NCBI GenBank assembly: GCA_964036275.1
Contig: OZ038439.1
Location: forward strand, 186,001 to 250,000
DNA: 64,000 bases
Direction of reading: 5' to 3'
Source: Litoditis marina
Taxonomy: Eukaryota > Nematoda > Chromadorea > Rhabditida > Rhabditidae
The notes under the pieces are model-generated. The model had not been told where the DNA came from. It did not search any database and saw only the letters and a list, made by a program, of their open reading frames with translations. This document shows positions 49,971 to 62,873 of this stretch, in pieces; position 1 is the first letter of the stretch; each line of letters starts with the position of its first letter. The position numbers were made by a program, and so were the translations under genes.

Positions 49971-51103
49971 GATGAAACCAGCCGGGGAAGATGAAATTCT
50001 GTCGGTTTTGTAAGGTTTCAGTTGTAAAGTTGTTAATATTTTCTATTAATTAGACTACAACCTAATGAACTTGATTCGACCAGCCGGAGCAGATGAAAAT
50101 GTTTCTGTGAAAAGTTGTGTTTTTCTTGATCTCTTATTGATCAAAATACAACTTTCCCCTATATTGTCATTGATCAAAATACAACTTTCCCCTATATTGT
50201 CATTGATCAAGGTACAACTTTATTCTATTCTCTCATTGATCAATCTACAACGTAAATTCGTATCAGATTGCTTCAATTTCTCAAATAGTATCAGTAGAGT
50301 ACCGCAGTACGCTTCCATTATCAACTTGTTCTAATGAGTTCCCATTGTCAAGTTATCATAGTCATTTAACTTTTGTCTGTATGAAATTTTGTAGATATAA
50401 ACTGTGTAGTATTTGCATACCTCCCTAGTTTTGCAATGTATATAAGTGTATAAAGTACAAACTGTATATTTGAATAAATACTCAGCTTTACCCGTACCCC
50501 TATACTTATGTTTGATTTGGAAAGAAATCGAAAAGAGAGAAATTGTGAAAAGATAGCAGACCGCAAACGTGGTGACGACCAGAAACAACGCATACACAAT
50601 TAAAATCATCGATTTATTCAAAAGCGCCACAATAAAACGAAGCACAGCGTGAAGAAACTAAGAAATAGTTTGAACCGCAAGTGAGATTGAACAACTACCA
50701 ATTAGATGCCGCTTCTAAAGAAGAGATCAGATAGCACTGGTAATAAGCATGCAATATCACTAAACATTAAGTGTTGGCAATTTAAATTGAAACAACCGTA
50801 AAGAGGCGGACACAAAATACAAACCGTAAGCGCATGGAACAAACGTATGTTTAATTGACAAAACCTAGATGTAATAAAAAAGTGAAAAGCTAGAAGAGCA
50901 GAAAAGTTACTGGTAATTCTGGATACACTCAAAAGACAGATATTGATGTATGTATCAATTCAATGAGAAAGCTCTTCAAAGGAAAAAGTATCCTATCACC
51001 TTAAACCTAAAACATTGTGCTACCCTCTTGACATTACCATGTAAAAGGAGAACAAAGTATAACTTAAAACTTGGATAAAATCCATAAATTATAAAAAATA
51101 CTT
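49971..51103. other. Convergent 3' ends of pcm-1 and tubulin cofactor B
   Basis: Includes a 33-bp minisatellite at 50136-50250. A reverse ORF at 50331-50645 with a hydrophobic stretch has no ATG start at its 5' end and no clear partner exon, so it is not called as a gene. Confidence 0.5.
50136..50250. repeat. 33-bp tandem repeat (about 3.5 units)
   Basis: ATTGATCAAAATACAACTTT recurs at 50136, 50169, 50202 (one change) and, partly, 50235. The period of 33 keeps a frame open, but the peptide is a by-product. Each unit contains a TGATCA palindrome. Confidence 0.95.
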
Positions 51104-54100
51104 TTAAATCTCATCCATGTCCTCGATCGATTCTTCTGGGAAATCACCACAGAAAACATCAGTTGGGCGGGCGAATCCACCATATTTGTCCATGCACTCG
51201 AAATACCTGCAAATGACGAGAATCTATTATATCTATTTCAAGCTGACTACTGGCCGTAGGTGAAATGGTGCGAGGATTGGATGAGTTAAGCGAAAAGGAA
51301 AGGTTACAGATCCTCTCTAGGTAATTTTCCAGAAACTGCAGCGATTTTGGAATAGTTATGGGTCCCTTGAGCCCAGACAAGGAAAAAGTTAAGGATCCCC
51401 CGGTCAGCTAACCGGGGTATCGTATTTTTGCTACTGACCGCCAAGAGTGGTTGAAGGGCAACTAGGCAACACGCAACAGTGAAATCTTGAGACTCCTCCT
51501 TTTTAGCCACGACCGTTCCAAAAAAGCTTGGTGGAATAGAACTGCTGCGTTTTGAATCCAGATTCCAGAATAGTTTGGATTTGGACATGAAATCAAATTG
51601 ACTTTTGTAAGTCACCAGGAAAATGCATGATTATATTATAAACATTCCCCACCTGACTCCAGCCACCGATCCGTTGTTCTTCCCGACTGGTTCGTCGTAC
51701 TTCACTCCAACCCAGAGACCGTCCTGAACCAGCATAGGTAAACGAGTTGAATAAACTTACAACTAGTGTACTACCCAGGTAAACGCGAACAATTTAACTT
51801 AGTTATCGTCAGCGCAATTCTAGAGGGGGGGGGGGGGTTAATCACAGGCAAAACAGCCCGGTTACCGGACCAGAGTTTTCGTCAAGTTTCTTGAAATAGC
51901 TCGTACGAAACCAATGACTTGAAACTTGAAACATGCTTTCCTTGCTGGGTTCCTTCACTTTTCAAACCGTCGCACCGGAACCATCTCCTCTATGGCAAAT
52001 AGATTCAAACGTGCAATGAATAGACTACAAACTACAAAACTGACCTTGAACTGTGTCTTTCCCACGAAGGCCACTTCGCCCCGGCGGACCATCTGATTCT
52101 TCACACGGACCTCACATCGAGATCCAACCTGAAAATAAACAGCACATGGTCTACAGCCAAGAATGCGAGACGAACGAAAACCAAATAATATAGGTAATTG
52201 TGCACTTTATCATTGCACGCTTTCGCCTGATAAGTACTTCATTCTCTTATGAGAAGATTAGAAGAGAGTATCGGCGTCGACGGGTATAAATGAGTTAACG
52301 TCGAATGAAATACGGTCCCATCCCCCATTTAAGAGAACGAACACAGTCAACTGCAAGCGAGTTAAATGAAGATTGAAGAACCAAGACAACTTTCATTTCG
52401 TTGAACCAAAACCTGGAAATATGGGTTCCTGTGGGCCCAACATAGGTGCGACGCCCCGGTTATCTAACCGGAGGATCCTTAACTATAGCCTTCCCTTCAA
52501 ATCTTGGGGGGACCCATAACTTTTCTACTAATTCTGGATTCATTGGGTGATTACCTAGGGGACCTATAACTTTTAGATTTTTCTGTGAAGGGGATGTTTA
52601 ACTGTCCAAACTCTGAAACCGACACTATCGCACGTATGGGCAACAGCAGACCTGTCAACTGAGCGCAATCCTACACGTTTTCAGATATTCAAATAAGTGA
52701 AAAATCATGATCTTGCATCAAATATCGGCTTGTTTTCCCGTAATTAGCTCTAAACAGGGGCGGGCAGAAAATGGTTTGACGTGGAGTCCAATATGACCCA
52801 CTCCCCTTCAAAGAATGAAAAAAGTCAAATTTCAAAAAATAAAAAAAATTCAGAGTGAAGTTTCGTTGGGTTTCTAAAAACGTGCAATTTTCAACCTTTT
52901 CTGTGCCAAAAACGACCCCCCTTCTTGACTTTTTTGGTTAGGCAAGCCATATCTGTCCTTCTCTGGCTAAACAGGGGTCCGTTTTCGAGCATTTCTGACC
53001 ACTCTACTGGAGTGGCACTATTTAAATCTTTTAAGGGATTATTGGCTACAAGTTTTTATATTCGCAAATAAAGCCATACCGTGATATTCTTGGCGGCCTC
53101 CTCCATTTCCTCCAGTTTACTCGACGAATCGTCTGCCTGACCTTTTTCGGCCATCATCTTCTTTTTCCACGCACGAACACTGTCTGCAAAAGTTAGGATT
53201 ATTGGAAAATATCAATCAAAACCAAATGTAAAGAGAATTTCACAAACAGAGATGCATATTAATTAATTTTCTCTACTTATTCAAAGTATGCAAAGTGATG
53301 ACCATGACGTAACACGTAAACAAATGTTTAAACGATGTTCAAACGCTGCCGCTTATAAGCAGCAGAAACTATGTGTATCTACTCTTTGAAAATTAAACCT
53401 TTATTTCTGCTAACGTCCCACATCACAAAAATTTAGATTTCACCAGAAAACAGGCAAATATCTTAGTTTTCCAGAAAAAACCTCAATTTGACTGACTGGT
53501 GGACCAATGTTGCCAAGCCAATAGATACAAGATACCCACACCACGTGAAGCAACTGTTGTACACCGAAACCGACTAGCCCAGCAAAAATGAGGTGTATAT
53601 CTCGGTAACCACAACACAAAACAGAGTGGGAGTGAGATATTAGGTATACACCAGTAAAGGACAACTATAGTTGAAATTATGGTAATTTAAAATACTCGAT
53701 TCTGAGAGCGGGGTCCTAGAAAAAGATAAGATAGATTCAATAATCAATATAGCATCCCAAAAGTAGTTCTACGTATTGTATGAAACAATGAAACCCACCT
53801 TCTCTCTGTTCGTACTTGTCGTCGCTCATCTCGTACTTCTCCACCATACTATCGTCCTTCAGATCCTCATTTCCACCCGTAGAGTCAACGGCGTGGATAC
53901 GCATACCTCAAATAACACAACTATAACTTTTTTATTTCACGAAAACTATTGTGCGATTGTGCTTGTATTAAGAAGCTTAACTAATTTAGAATAACTGGAT
54001 GAATACTACTTCGTTGTCCCATCTCGCTGGGTTTGTAGTTTGTTTGATTTCGTTGTTTTTGGTGGAAATGCGTAAATTACGGAAAGTATCGAGATCACAC

Positions 54101-55087
54101 TAAAAAGAAGGGTCACTCGCTAAATCTTCTGCATGAAAATTTGACGATTTCTGATGCGGGAATCAGGAAACTTCTCGTATTTGAATATATATACCTTAGA
54201 CGGGTTACTTTTTGATCAGTATAGAAAGTCGTTTGTCTAATCAAAAATTAATAGCGGAGTTCATTCATAACCTACCTACATTTGCTCAGTGCTTTAGGAC
54301 AACTTATAATCGAGTTTTGAAGAGAGAAAGTCCCGAACGTTTCCACGTTATTTTGTCACCAGTCCAGTGATTAACAAAAAATAGACCAATGGACAAGTTC
54401 CAATCGAAAATATATCTGATCAACAAAACTAACCATTTTTGACTCCCAGATCGATAAGGGAGCGTTTGTCGTCAGCCAAAAGGGAGATGAACTTCCCCTC
54501 CGAATCGTGGAGTTCCACTTTGATGTCTTCGGCGGCGGCACCAACGATCAACTCGAGTTTGGTCTGAAATCAATCAATAACTATGAAACATTGAAGAATG
54601 ACGATTATGTGGTCCAATCCCAACGCTTCAGTCCTTTAAACTGTAATACATTTCTCAATTGCAGTTTAAAGGACCGTTGACACGGGACTGGTCCACATAA
54701 TCGTCCTGCTTTAAAACAGGGTCTATGTATGTCGACTCTTTTTAACGAGGTTTAAGACGAAAGACGATACAACTTGACAAGTATTTTTTGCAAGTCGCAT
54801 GTCACCATGTGCCTCAATGGAAAATATTCAATATTTCTCCAATTCGAAGAATATAGAGCGCTGAGAATATAGAGCACCCCACATACTTCCTAACTTCCTA
54901 AAGTTCGTAGAACAAATCAACCCACAAAGGTCTAAGAATTCTTGAAAGAGAGCCCTTTTTGAATAAAAAAGACGTCGAGTGGAATTAAACAACTTACTTT
55001 CAATTCCTTTAGGGTAAGGGAGCCCGGAAACCTCTTCTCATAGGGAACTTCGGTGACGTTTGTCAAAATTTCCAGGGAAAGAGCCAT
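51104..55087 (-). CDS. tbcb-1: Tubulin-folding cofactor B (ubiquitin-like plus CAP-Gly)
   Basis: Helps alpha-tubulin folding and microtubule turnover together with cofactor E. Exons 54998-55087, 54434-54563, 53799-53906, 53080-53183, 52045-52128, 51653-51723 and 51104-51206 give 229 residues. Residues 1-85 form the ubiquitin-like domain ([11 protein letters not shown]..., [36 protein letters not shown]). A charged coiled linker follows ([27 protein letters not shown]). The CAP-Gly domain spans about 148-219, with [35 protein letters not shown] (the GKNDG groove with N for D) and YGGFARP. The C-terminus EDMDEI keeps the acidic tail used to bind partners. The start lies ten bases after CTTTCAG. 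Exon 3 uses a weak TTTGAG acceptor. The ancestral GKNDG-to-GKNNG change is conservative and seen in working CAP-Gly domains. Confidence 0.96.
54592..54715. repeat. MITE, GGACGATTATGTGG family, copy 3 (tbcb-1 intron 1)
   Basis: GACGATTATGTGGTCC ... GGTCCACATAATCGTC outer arms with inner CCTTTAAACTGTAAT / ATTGCAGTTTAAAGG. Nearly intact. It begins about 30 bp from the exon 2 acceptor. Confidence 0.9.
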
Positions 55088-56812
55088 TTTTGAAGACCTG
55101 AAAGATTAAAAATATTTTAAACAAAGGGCAATCCATCTCCAACCCTGTGCAACACATAATAGACATAAACACGGCGAACTTTGAGGAAATATATGATGAA
55201 CATGAAAACTAAAAAAGTATGAACAAATTATGTAGAGGGGGGGGGGGGCCGGGGGGGATTGAAGGTGTCAATGAAGCATTATATATACTAGATGCACAAA
55301 AGTAGTGGTGAAACTAAAAAGGCACACGCAAGAGATGGAACCCAGAAACAGCGTTCAATTGTCTTCCCATTAGACATTCATAGCAACGGCAGATGGCGAA
55401 TGTACATAGACCATTAGGACAGGGGGAGAGAAAAAAGGTCAGTATAGAGAAAAAAGAGGGATGAGCGAGAATTAGAGGAATAAATACAGAAGGATTAGAC
55501 TAAAATGGGTGAGGAGTTGAAGTCTTTATAAAATTTTCATTCTCGCTGACAACTGACATGGAATATATGAATTAAATAGCGAAGATCGTTGTACACACTA
55601 GTAAAATTGAACAAATACAATATCTTAGTAGTTCTATTAGTACATTGTCAAAAAGGAGGTACAACCGGATACTGGTGAACTGGGGGGCACACTCTATCCT
55701 GGTGATCCGGTTACCCAACCGAGTCTGATTGCTCTTTGTTTGTTTTTCGTTAAATCAGTCCATTTTCACAACTACCCCAGCTATAACGAATCAAGAAAAA
55801 CCGCACACTAACAAAGTTTGACCACTTGAAGTTTGCTGAATCGAAATTTTTACAAAATTACTAAGCGAAGCAAGAATGATTAACTATAAAATATTTAGAG
55901 AAATTCAAAACTAAAGGGGCTAATCATTAACAGCCAACGCCGCAAATATAAACTCCACATGTAAATAACAGGCATAGTGGTCGTCATCGTTGGAAACAAT
56001 TCCTGTTATGGGTCCGGGTGTGTTCATTACAAGAAAACTAGACGTACATTGACAACAACAGAAGGATTTAAAAGTGTCTGTGAGACAAAACATGCATCTT
56101 AATTGTCTAGGTGTTGTTTTGAATGTCTCTAGTACAATGAAGGTGAAATGAAGCTCAAACGTATACTGTAGGTGCCTAAACACATGGAATAGACTAGAGA
56201 GTGTGACCATATCTGGGTTGATAGTTCGATCATAATAAACATCAGAGATAACACATAACAATTCAAATGCAAGTGATCCGACTACAAACACAGCATAAAG
56301 GAATGACATGTACTGTACCGGTTTAGCCTAACCTTTCGAAGGTTGATCAAACTATAGATTTTCCGGATGACTAGTTCTTCAACTTTTTGGGGTGGAGCAC
56401 AACAATGGTAGACAAGGAACATTAGCATATCCAGCTAACATTTCCTCACGTGCATTGAAGCACTTTTTCAGCTAACATGTTTGTAACGTGGTTGGCAGCC
56501 GACGAGACACATTCATTTGTTCATTCAGAAGAACAGACGGACAAAGGTAGGTTGAGTCGAACTGTTTCTAGTTTTCCTTGCCTCTTCTTTTGCTAATTTT
56601 CGTATAGGAACTCCCCTCTCTCTCTTTCTCTCATTCTCCCCTCTCTCTCTCACTATCGCTCTCTCTCTTTCTTTTTCTCTCTTGCCCCTTTTCTCTCTCT
56701 CATTCGCTCCATCTCTATCGCTTTCTCTTTTCCTCTCTCTCTCTCTTTGTGTCTAGATTGCTCTGTCTCTATTTTTTTTCGCTTTTCGCTAACACATAAT
56801 TTTGATTTTCAG
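55088..56812. promoter_or_regulatory. Divergent promoter region of tbcb-1 and spe-4
   Basis: Contains broken G tracts (55237-55248 and 55251-55257), a worn TGTAGTTTGATC-type pair (about 56213-56285) and CT-rich sequence from 56610 to 56760 just before the spe-4 acceptor. No specific promoter motif was recognised. Confidence 0.5.
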
Positions 56813-59800
56813 ATGAGTCTTTTCTCCCTTCAGTTATCCCTCACCGCAGCCCAACATGAAGTTGTACAGCAAATAATTGAGGTAATATGAATTTGGTTTT
56901 TCCGGAATACGAAAAACTAGACCAGGCTAGAAACGATGCTCTCGTATTGGCGTTATTCTTGGTTCTTCTTCGATCTTCCCAAACTACCGGAAAAGCCTTG
57001 ACGCGGCAGAATATTTTTAGAATCTTTTCTAGTTGTGTATTTTCTCTACATTTTTTCACTAAAAGTACTGTAAACACAGTTTGTTCTGTTCCCAACTGTC
57101 TCCTATTTGTTACGTTTTCCTATATGTTAAGTTAAAGTTAAAGTTAAAGTTAAAGTTACCCCTGTACTTCAAAGTTCCACGCGGAACTTTGCAGAGGACA
57201 GTCTCCAGAGGGAAACTCTGTAAGGCAGACCGAGCTTAGCCTACCATCCCCATCCGGCCAGGAAGCATTAGGGGAGGATTCAACTTTCGTAGATAGTCTA
57301 CTACCAATTTATCGCCTACGAAGGGATAAATTCCTTGGTTGGGCAGTGGTGGGGATCGAACGTGTGACCCTCGAACGAGGGCAGTGGTGGGTGGCGCCTA
57401 AACCACTACACCATTCCACCACGTGTTCCTTATTTCTTCTGTGTTTCAGCTCCAGCGTCTGTTATGGCCGGTGTTGTTGAACATTGTGATGACGCTCTTT
57501 GGTTGGATATCCGTCTACGATATGAAACCGGACGAACGAATTTCCTCCTCTTTTCTCTTGGACCCAAATTCCAATCGCACCACCGGCAACGCTCTCTATG
57601 ATGCTATGGTGAGCAGTTTATTATTATTATTATATATTATTATTATTATTATATGGTGAGCAGTTTGAAAATTTTACAGCTCTGTCGTCGTTCCCACCTG
57701 GACATCTGCAGTACATTGTATGCGATTTCATCTTACCTATTCATTCCTTTTTTTCATATTTTTTACGCTCTCATTTGCGTGATAAATCAAAATTTGAAAA
57801 AAAAAAACAATTAGGTTTGAATATCTGGAAGTTTTCGTGAAACTTTTCGGTATCCTTATTTTAGCGAAGCTAGAATAGTGTGAAAGAAATGGTTCAGGTT
57901 GAAATAATCAACAGTTCAGCTATATACTGTAGGAGGCACACGGATGGAATAGACTATGAACAGTTGCAAACTTTGTTTCAGACGTTTGTTAACGCCTGAA
58001 GACGCTAATGTATTTTCAGTCGTTTTTTTTTTCACTAGAAATATAATTGAATACGCGAAAGAGTACTGTACCCCCAATTTCTGCTGTGCCCCAACCGAAT
58101 GACGTCATTTTCTTCCAGTTGAACGGAGTTGGTTCTGTGATCTGCCTTGGTTCCGTGGCCTTTTTCATGCTGGTTTTGGCCCTTTGGAATTTCCGTCGAC
58201 TGGTCGAATTCTGGCTCCAAATCAGCTGTCTGCTAATGCTTTTTGTCGTCTCCGGTGGATTCATTTTGTAAGTTTTTCTCAAAATTGATATTTTTTCCAA
58301 TTCCCAGCTAATATTATTTGCAGAATCCCGAGATGTAGGACTAGCATGTTAACGATTGTGGAATTTTGCACTGATAATTATAGATTGAGCATGATGAAAC
58401 CACTTTACGTAGTTCTGATTCTTTTCATGCTAAACAGCAGTTTTTCTGACTACTTGTTTTTTTGTTTTTGTTTTGTTAGTTTTTTAATTTTTACAAATAT
58501 ATAATATAACACAAACGTGTTTCCAGCGACGCCCTGATTGCTTTCGAGGTTTCTGAGCCATTGGTTCCTGTCCTGTTGGGGTTGTTCACGGCACTCTATG
58601 GCGGACTGGGAAGTATTGTAAGTATCTCATCAACTTCATTTTTCTAGTTATGGAAGAAAAACCTAACAATAACTTTAACGGTTTGCCCCTACCGGTAGAT
58701 CGAAAATTACAACTGCAGTAATGATACGCAACCATCTGCAGATTTGAAATTGACAGTAATACTGAACACGTTCCCTGAATTGTTTAGTATGTGAGTCGCT
58801 AGGAGGAAAACTAGGGGGACTGTCATTTTTCTCATTTTCCCATGTTATTGTGATTTGATCCTGGTACTTTTTGGGTGTAATTGTAAAATTGTGCTGTGTT
58901 TTCCCGATCAAACTACAAACTACAGCTTGGTCAATATCTATAATGTGACTTTCTTTCAGTCCTTCTTCACCACCCACTTCCCCCAGCGAGTTCATCAGTT
59001 CTTTGTCCTCTGCAACTGCTCTCTCGTATCGCTTTTCTATCTCAGGTTGGTTTAGATCGATAATTTCTTGTCAATACAGAAACCTAGGGAAATAAAAGTG
59101 GGCATAGGTGGACGTAACTGTATTGATGAGGACTCATACTAGTGAACAGGCAGTTTACCGATTTTTTTCTGGTCTAACAGTAACCTATGTTTTAAAATTT
59201 GACCCCCTGATAGTTTTGATCTCAGAGTTTTCACAAAACCTTGCCCACGATGACTGCCAGTAGTGATTGATTCATACAGTTCGCACCTGTTACGCAAATA
59301 ACAACATTTGGAATAATGGATAACTTTTACATACAGCCTTTCTCCTATTACACAGCAGTGAGGACTACATACAGTTACCCTGTAGCCACAGCTAATTAAT
59401 CAATATTCAACCTATTTTTTCTACTTTGCAGAACATTCCCCGGTCACACTGCTTGGTTCGTGCTAGCCGGAATCGCATTATGGGGTGGGTTATGTGTAAT
59501 ACATGCGTATTAGTTTCCCTACCTTTCGTTTGTAACATTGCAAACTTTGTAATTTGTCTTTTTTTATCTTAATTCTTCCGTTCTTCTTCTCTTTTCCTAA
59601 TTTTTTTATTCCCAATATTTTCAAATGTTCATTTTTCAACCATTTTCAGATATGTTCGCCGTTTGGTCGCCAATTGGTCCGCTGAAGAAAGTTCAGGAAA
59701 AGGCGGGAGATTATGGAGAGGGAGTGAGTTTCACTGGCACCAAATGTTCGCTTTGTTAAATTGAGTTTGCAAATTGAGCAGAAAACAAATTTGTGTTTCG

Positions 59801-60083
59801 AGTAAAACTATAGTTGTGAATTAAACTAACTACTATTGTAACTATTTTCATGTATGAACTCGCCAATCATGGGCAGGCTTACAGAGCTCATAACAGTTTG
59901 CGATAGCATAAACGAGTGAATTTCTCTGGTTCGATTCCATATTGAGTGAAGGCTGATTTTCCGAACCATTCAAATCAAGATTATTTCAGGTTCTCCGTTT
60001 CCTGATGTTCTCTGCCGGTGAAGAAGAATCGATCGATAGCCATCCGTTTTATGTTGCCCGTCGACGCGACGTCGACGACAATG

Positions 60084-60166
<83 letters not shown>

Positions 60167-62069
60167 AATGATGACGTCACAGATGAAGATACCGTAGAAG
60201 AAAGAGAGCGTTTGTCAGCAAGCGGAGACGACTCAACGGTACGGTTTTGGGGAAGACACAGCTGAAACTTGGAGCTACAGTAGGCTCCTAGAGTGTATAC
60301 CACTGTACACTTTTTATACACCGCTTGTAAACCTTTTGAATGAACTTTCAGCTATGGTTAGAGTCTATCAGTAACATCGTGGCTTGAGTGAACTAGCTGT
60401 AACTAGGAAAAATCGCATCAGTAGAATGCTAGAATGACAGCTAGTGGAGAGCGTTTTGTGGTAATCCAGAGCTCCATGTTCGTTGAGAATATAAGCTGAT
60501 AACTTCACATACCGGAATGTTCAATGGCACTTGAAATTGTGATTTCAGAGCAGCTCTGACAGTTCTTCCACCAGTTCCTCGGAGGAGAGCTCTGAGGAGG
60601 ACGGACCAGTTGTTCATGAGAGAGTACGGGTGGGTGATCTTCGTACTTTTGACACCGTAGAAAATCTCGTGGAAAGGTTCTGTGAGTTGAATTAGCTGGT
60701 ACCAATCTGATCTAAATTTCGGTCCCCTTCACTGTACTTAAACATAGAAAGTTGGGCAACGTTGTGGCCAGAATGTGATCTTGGATGCAACTCCGTTATG
60801 ATCCGTTTGTAGTTTGGTCGAACGGCTTTGCTGCTGTGTTCTGAGGTGTTTTCTAACCAAAATTCGGTTCAAATTTGTTCTTTCGTCAATTTTTTTTCAG
60901 CAAATTGTGTTCTTTTTCCAGAGATCGCATTCTCTTCAACCGAAAACTGCAGCTGACGCGTTGAACGACAGTGAGTTTTTTCCTATTTCTGTTGGTAAAG
61001 TGCTTCGCGTAGTCTATTAGTTATGTTTTTTTACTTATTTATACTTCTAGGTATATTCATAGGTACATTTATACTACCAAAGACTAGGTGTTATGCTTCT
61101 ATAAAAAGCATGGATAGCATAAAAGTACCTATAGAGGCTGAATCAATTATTGATTTGTTCTTTTGTAATTTTTCATGAATAAACATATTCCAGATAGCCA
61201 TCGTCTCGGGATGGGCGACTTTGTCTTCTACAGTGTTCTCGTCGGCACCGCCGCCAGCAGTGGTTAGTGAAGAATAAATTCATTTCTGGCTTCTCTTCTA
61301 CCACTTAGTCTACGTGGTGAGCGTGAAGAAGTGTGAAATGAATAGTAATGAAAAAATGAACTCGTTTCTCACTACTCCAGTATTTTCTTATGGGTACTTT
61401 ATGTCATCTGTGCCTCCACAGTATCAAACACTATCAAAGAAAGTTGGGAAAAACCGCTGACTTCAATGCGATTTAGCCGCCAGATAGAGCCAATATCATT
61501 AGGTTTTTAAAACTGGTTGTTTCCGGGAACGAATTCATTTTTTCACTACTATGAAGTTTTGTTCGGTTGTCACACTGACAATGATTCAACCTCCTTCCAG
61601 GTAGTATCTTTGCCACGGCCGCCGCCGCCCTTGGAGTCATTGACGGTCTCATCATCACGCTGCTCGTCCTATCCAACAGTAGGTTATACTCACTTCCACT
61701 TTATCGTACTCAACTGTCGTACACAGTACAACTTTGTCTTTCCGATACACTTTACCGGCGAATATATCTTATTACTGAAGGCTAAGTGCTGAAGTTAGCG
61801 TCTACTTTGAACGAAATATGTCATTGACGGAAGTTTTTACAAAACTTCTGTAGGAGGGGGGGGGGTGAAAGTAACATAAAATACATGCTCAGAGTCCCAT
61901 CAGGCGAGTTGACTGAACATATATATTCAAAACTCTTCTAGACGAGACAGTTCCCGCCCTCCCGGTGTCCATTCTTCTCGGGACCATTTTCCATTTTGCG
62001 GCCCTATCGATTGATGACGTCATAATTGATTATTATCATACCGCAATGGATCAATACTTTCTCTATTAG
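56813..62069 (+). CDS. spe-4: SPE-4 presenilin, sperm-specific aspartyl protease family member
   Basis: Presenilin of the fibrous body-membranous organelles needed for sperm formation in nematodes. Thirteen exons (56813-56881, 57450-57608, 58119-58267, 58527-58617, 58960-59045, 59432-59484, 59650-59723, 59990-60238, 60549-60629, 60922-60970, 61194-61262, 61601-61678, 61942-62069) give 444 residues. Catalytic sites: W202-D203 in helix 6 (WDMFAVWSPIGPLKKVQ), where most presenilins have YD, and G359-M-G-D362 in helix 7 (RLGMGDFVFYSVLVG). The PALP motif is at 407-410. Other marks are FLLDPNSNRTTGNALYDAM and KTAADALND just before helix 7, both characteristic of SPE-4. The large loop (230-350) holds a 28-Asn run (60086-60169) and a Ser/Glu block (60549-60600). 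The ATG directly follows TTTTCAG, a trans-splice acceptor. The exon 9 donor (CGG|GTGGGT) was chosen because stronger GTGAGT further on breaks the frame. Intron 1 carries a SINE. Confidence 0.94.
57126..57421 (-). repeat. tRNA-derived SINE with AACTTT tail, in spe-4 intron 1
   Basis: Read on the minus strand: head GGTGGAATGGTGTAGTGGTT (A-box-like) and GTTCGATCCCC (B-box), about 150 bp of unrelated body, then a tail of about five AACTTT hexamers (57126-57160). This is the classic SINE order. It differs from the SINE-like units at 12.4, 14.6 and 16.9 kb. Confidence 0.8.
60086..60169 (+). repeat. (AAC)n coding microsatellite in spe-4
   Basis: 26 AAC and 2 AAT codons in frame give 28 asparagines, residues 260-287 of SPE-4. 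Near-perfect codon uniformity indicates recent slippage rather than long selection on the peptide. Confidence 0.98.
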
Positions 62070-62873
62070 CTAGATGCCAATGTACCTTTTTTCTTCATTT
62101 TCTAGTGGATAACTATTTTCGGACACTGTTTTGGTTCTGTCTGACCTATTTTTTTGTATTCTGTGGTAAAATAGAATGAATCAATTCTGAAAACATTTAT
62201 TTTCATTTAAATGCACAATGGATCAATGTGATCCAGGTATATATAGCCTATATGACATGTAGCAGCAAGGTTGACTTTGAAAACGTGAAAAACTGAATAT
62301 AATCCTACAATCTTATATTGAGACGTGTCCAAATTGCTAATAATGCTGTGCAGCTCAAGAAAATTCAATATTACTGTGTCAATAATCTTTTTACACGTTT
62401 AGAATACACGTTTACGAATAGTATAAATCTGAAGAGTTTAGGCTACTTACAATGAAGTATGGGTCAACCGACAGTTCTAATGCATATTACATAATATTAA
62501 TATGAGTCCCTAGAACAAAATCAGTATGTGGTGGGAGTGGAGATCTCAACCTGTATGGGAATTGTAACGAAGTTCAGAGAAAACATGGTTGAAGTAGGAC
62601 GATTATGTGGACCAATTCCGTGTCAATGGTCCTTTAAACTGCAATTGAAACATTTATTGCAGTTTAAAGGACTGAAGCGTTCAGATTGGACCACATAATC
62701 GTCCTTCTTCAAAGCAATATGGAATGAGCACAAGTAACAGAGAAGCAGTTACTTTTCATCAATAGATCCTCAGATGTTTTTTTTTCAGAAAACACGAAAC
62801 ATTGCTGTAACTCTACGTCTCACTCACTAGGAGTCAGGAAAGTTTTCCGAGTTCTCTCTCGTCGCGGAGGGTG
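62070..62873. other. Convergent 3' ends of spe-4 and the receptor gene
   Basis: Contains MITE copy 4 (62591-62713) and otherwise AT-rich sequence without exons. Confidence 0.6.
62591..62713. repeat. MITE, GGACGATTATGTGG family, copy 4
   Basis: GAAGTAGGACGATTATGTGG ... CCACATAATCGTCCTTCTTC, with inner CCTTTAAACTGCAATTG / ATTGCAGTTTAAAGG. Orientation is inverted relative to copy 1. Confidence 0.9.

Noticed and set aside
50331..50645. 104-codon reverse ORF with a hydrophobic segment
   Set aside because: The 5'-most codon is GTG rather than ATG, there is no trans-splice acceptor, and the second half is low-complexity Tyr/Lys sequence.
57300..57421. tRNA gene on the minus strand
   Set aside because: It is continuous with a body and an AACTTT tail, and the D arm and anticodon arm fit poorly.
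60630..60688. Longer version of spe-4 exon 9 ending at a GTGAGT donor
   Set aside because: It shifts the frame of exon 10 into an early stop; the GTGGGT donor at 60630 keeps the frame through helix 7.
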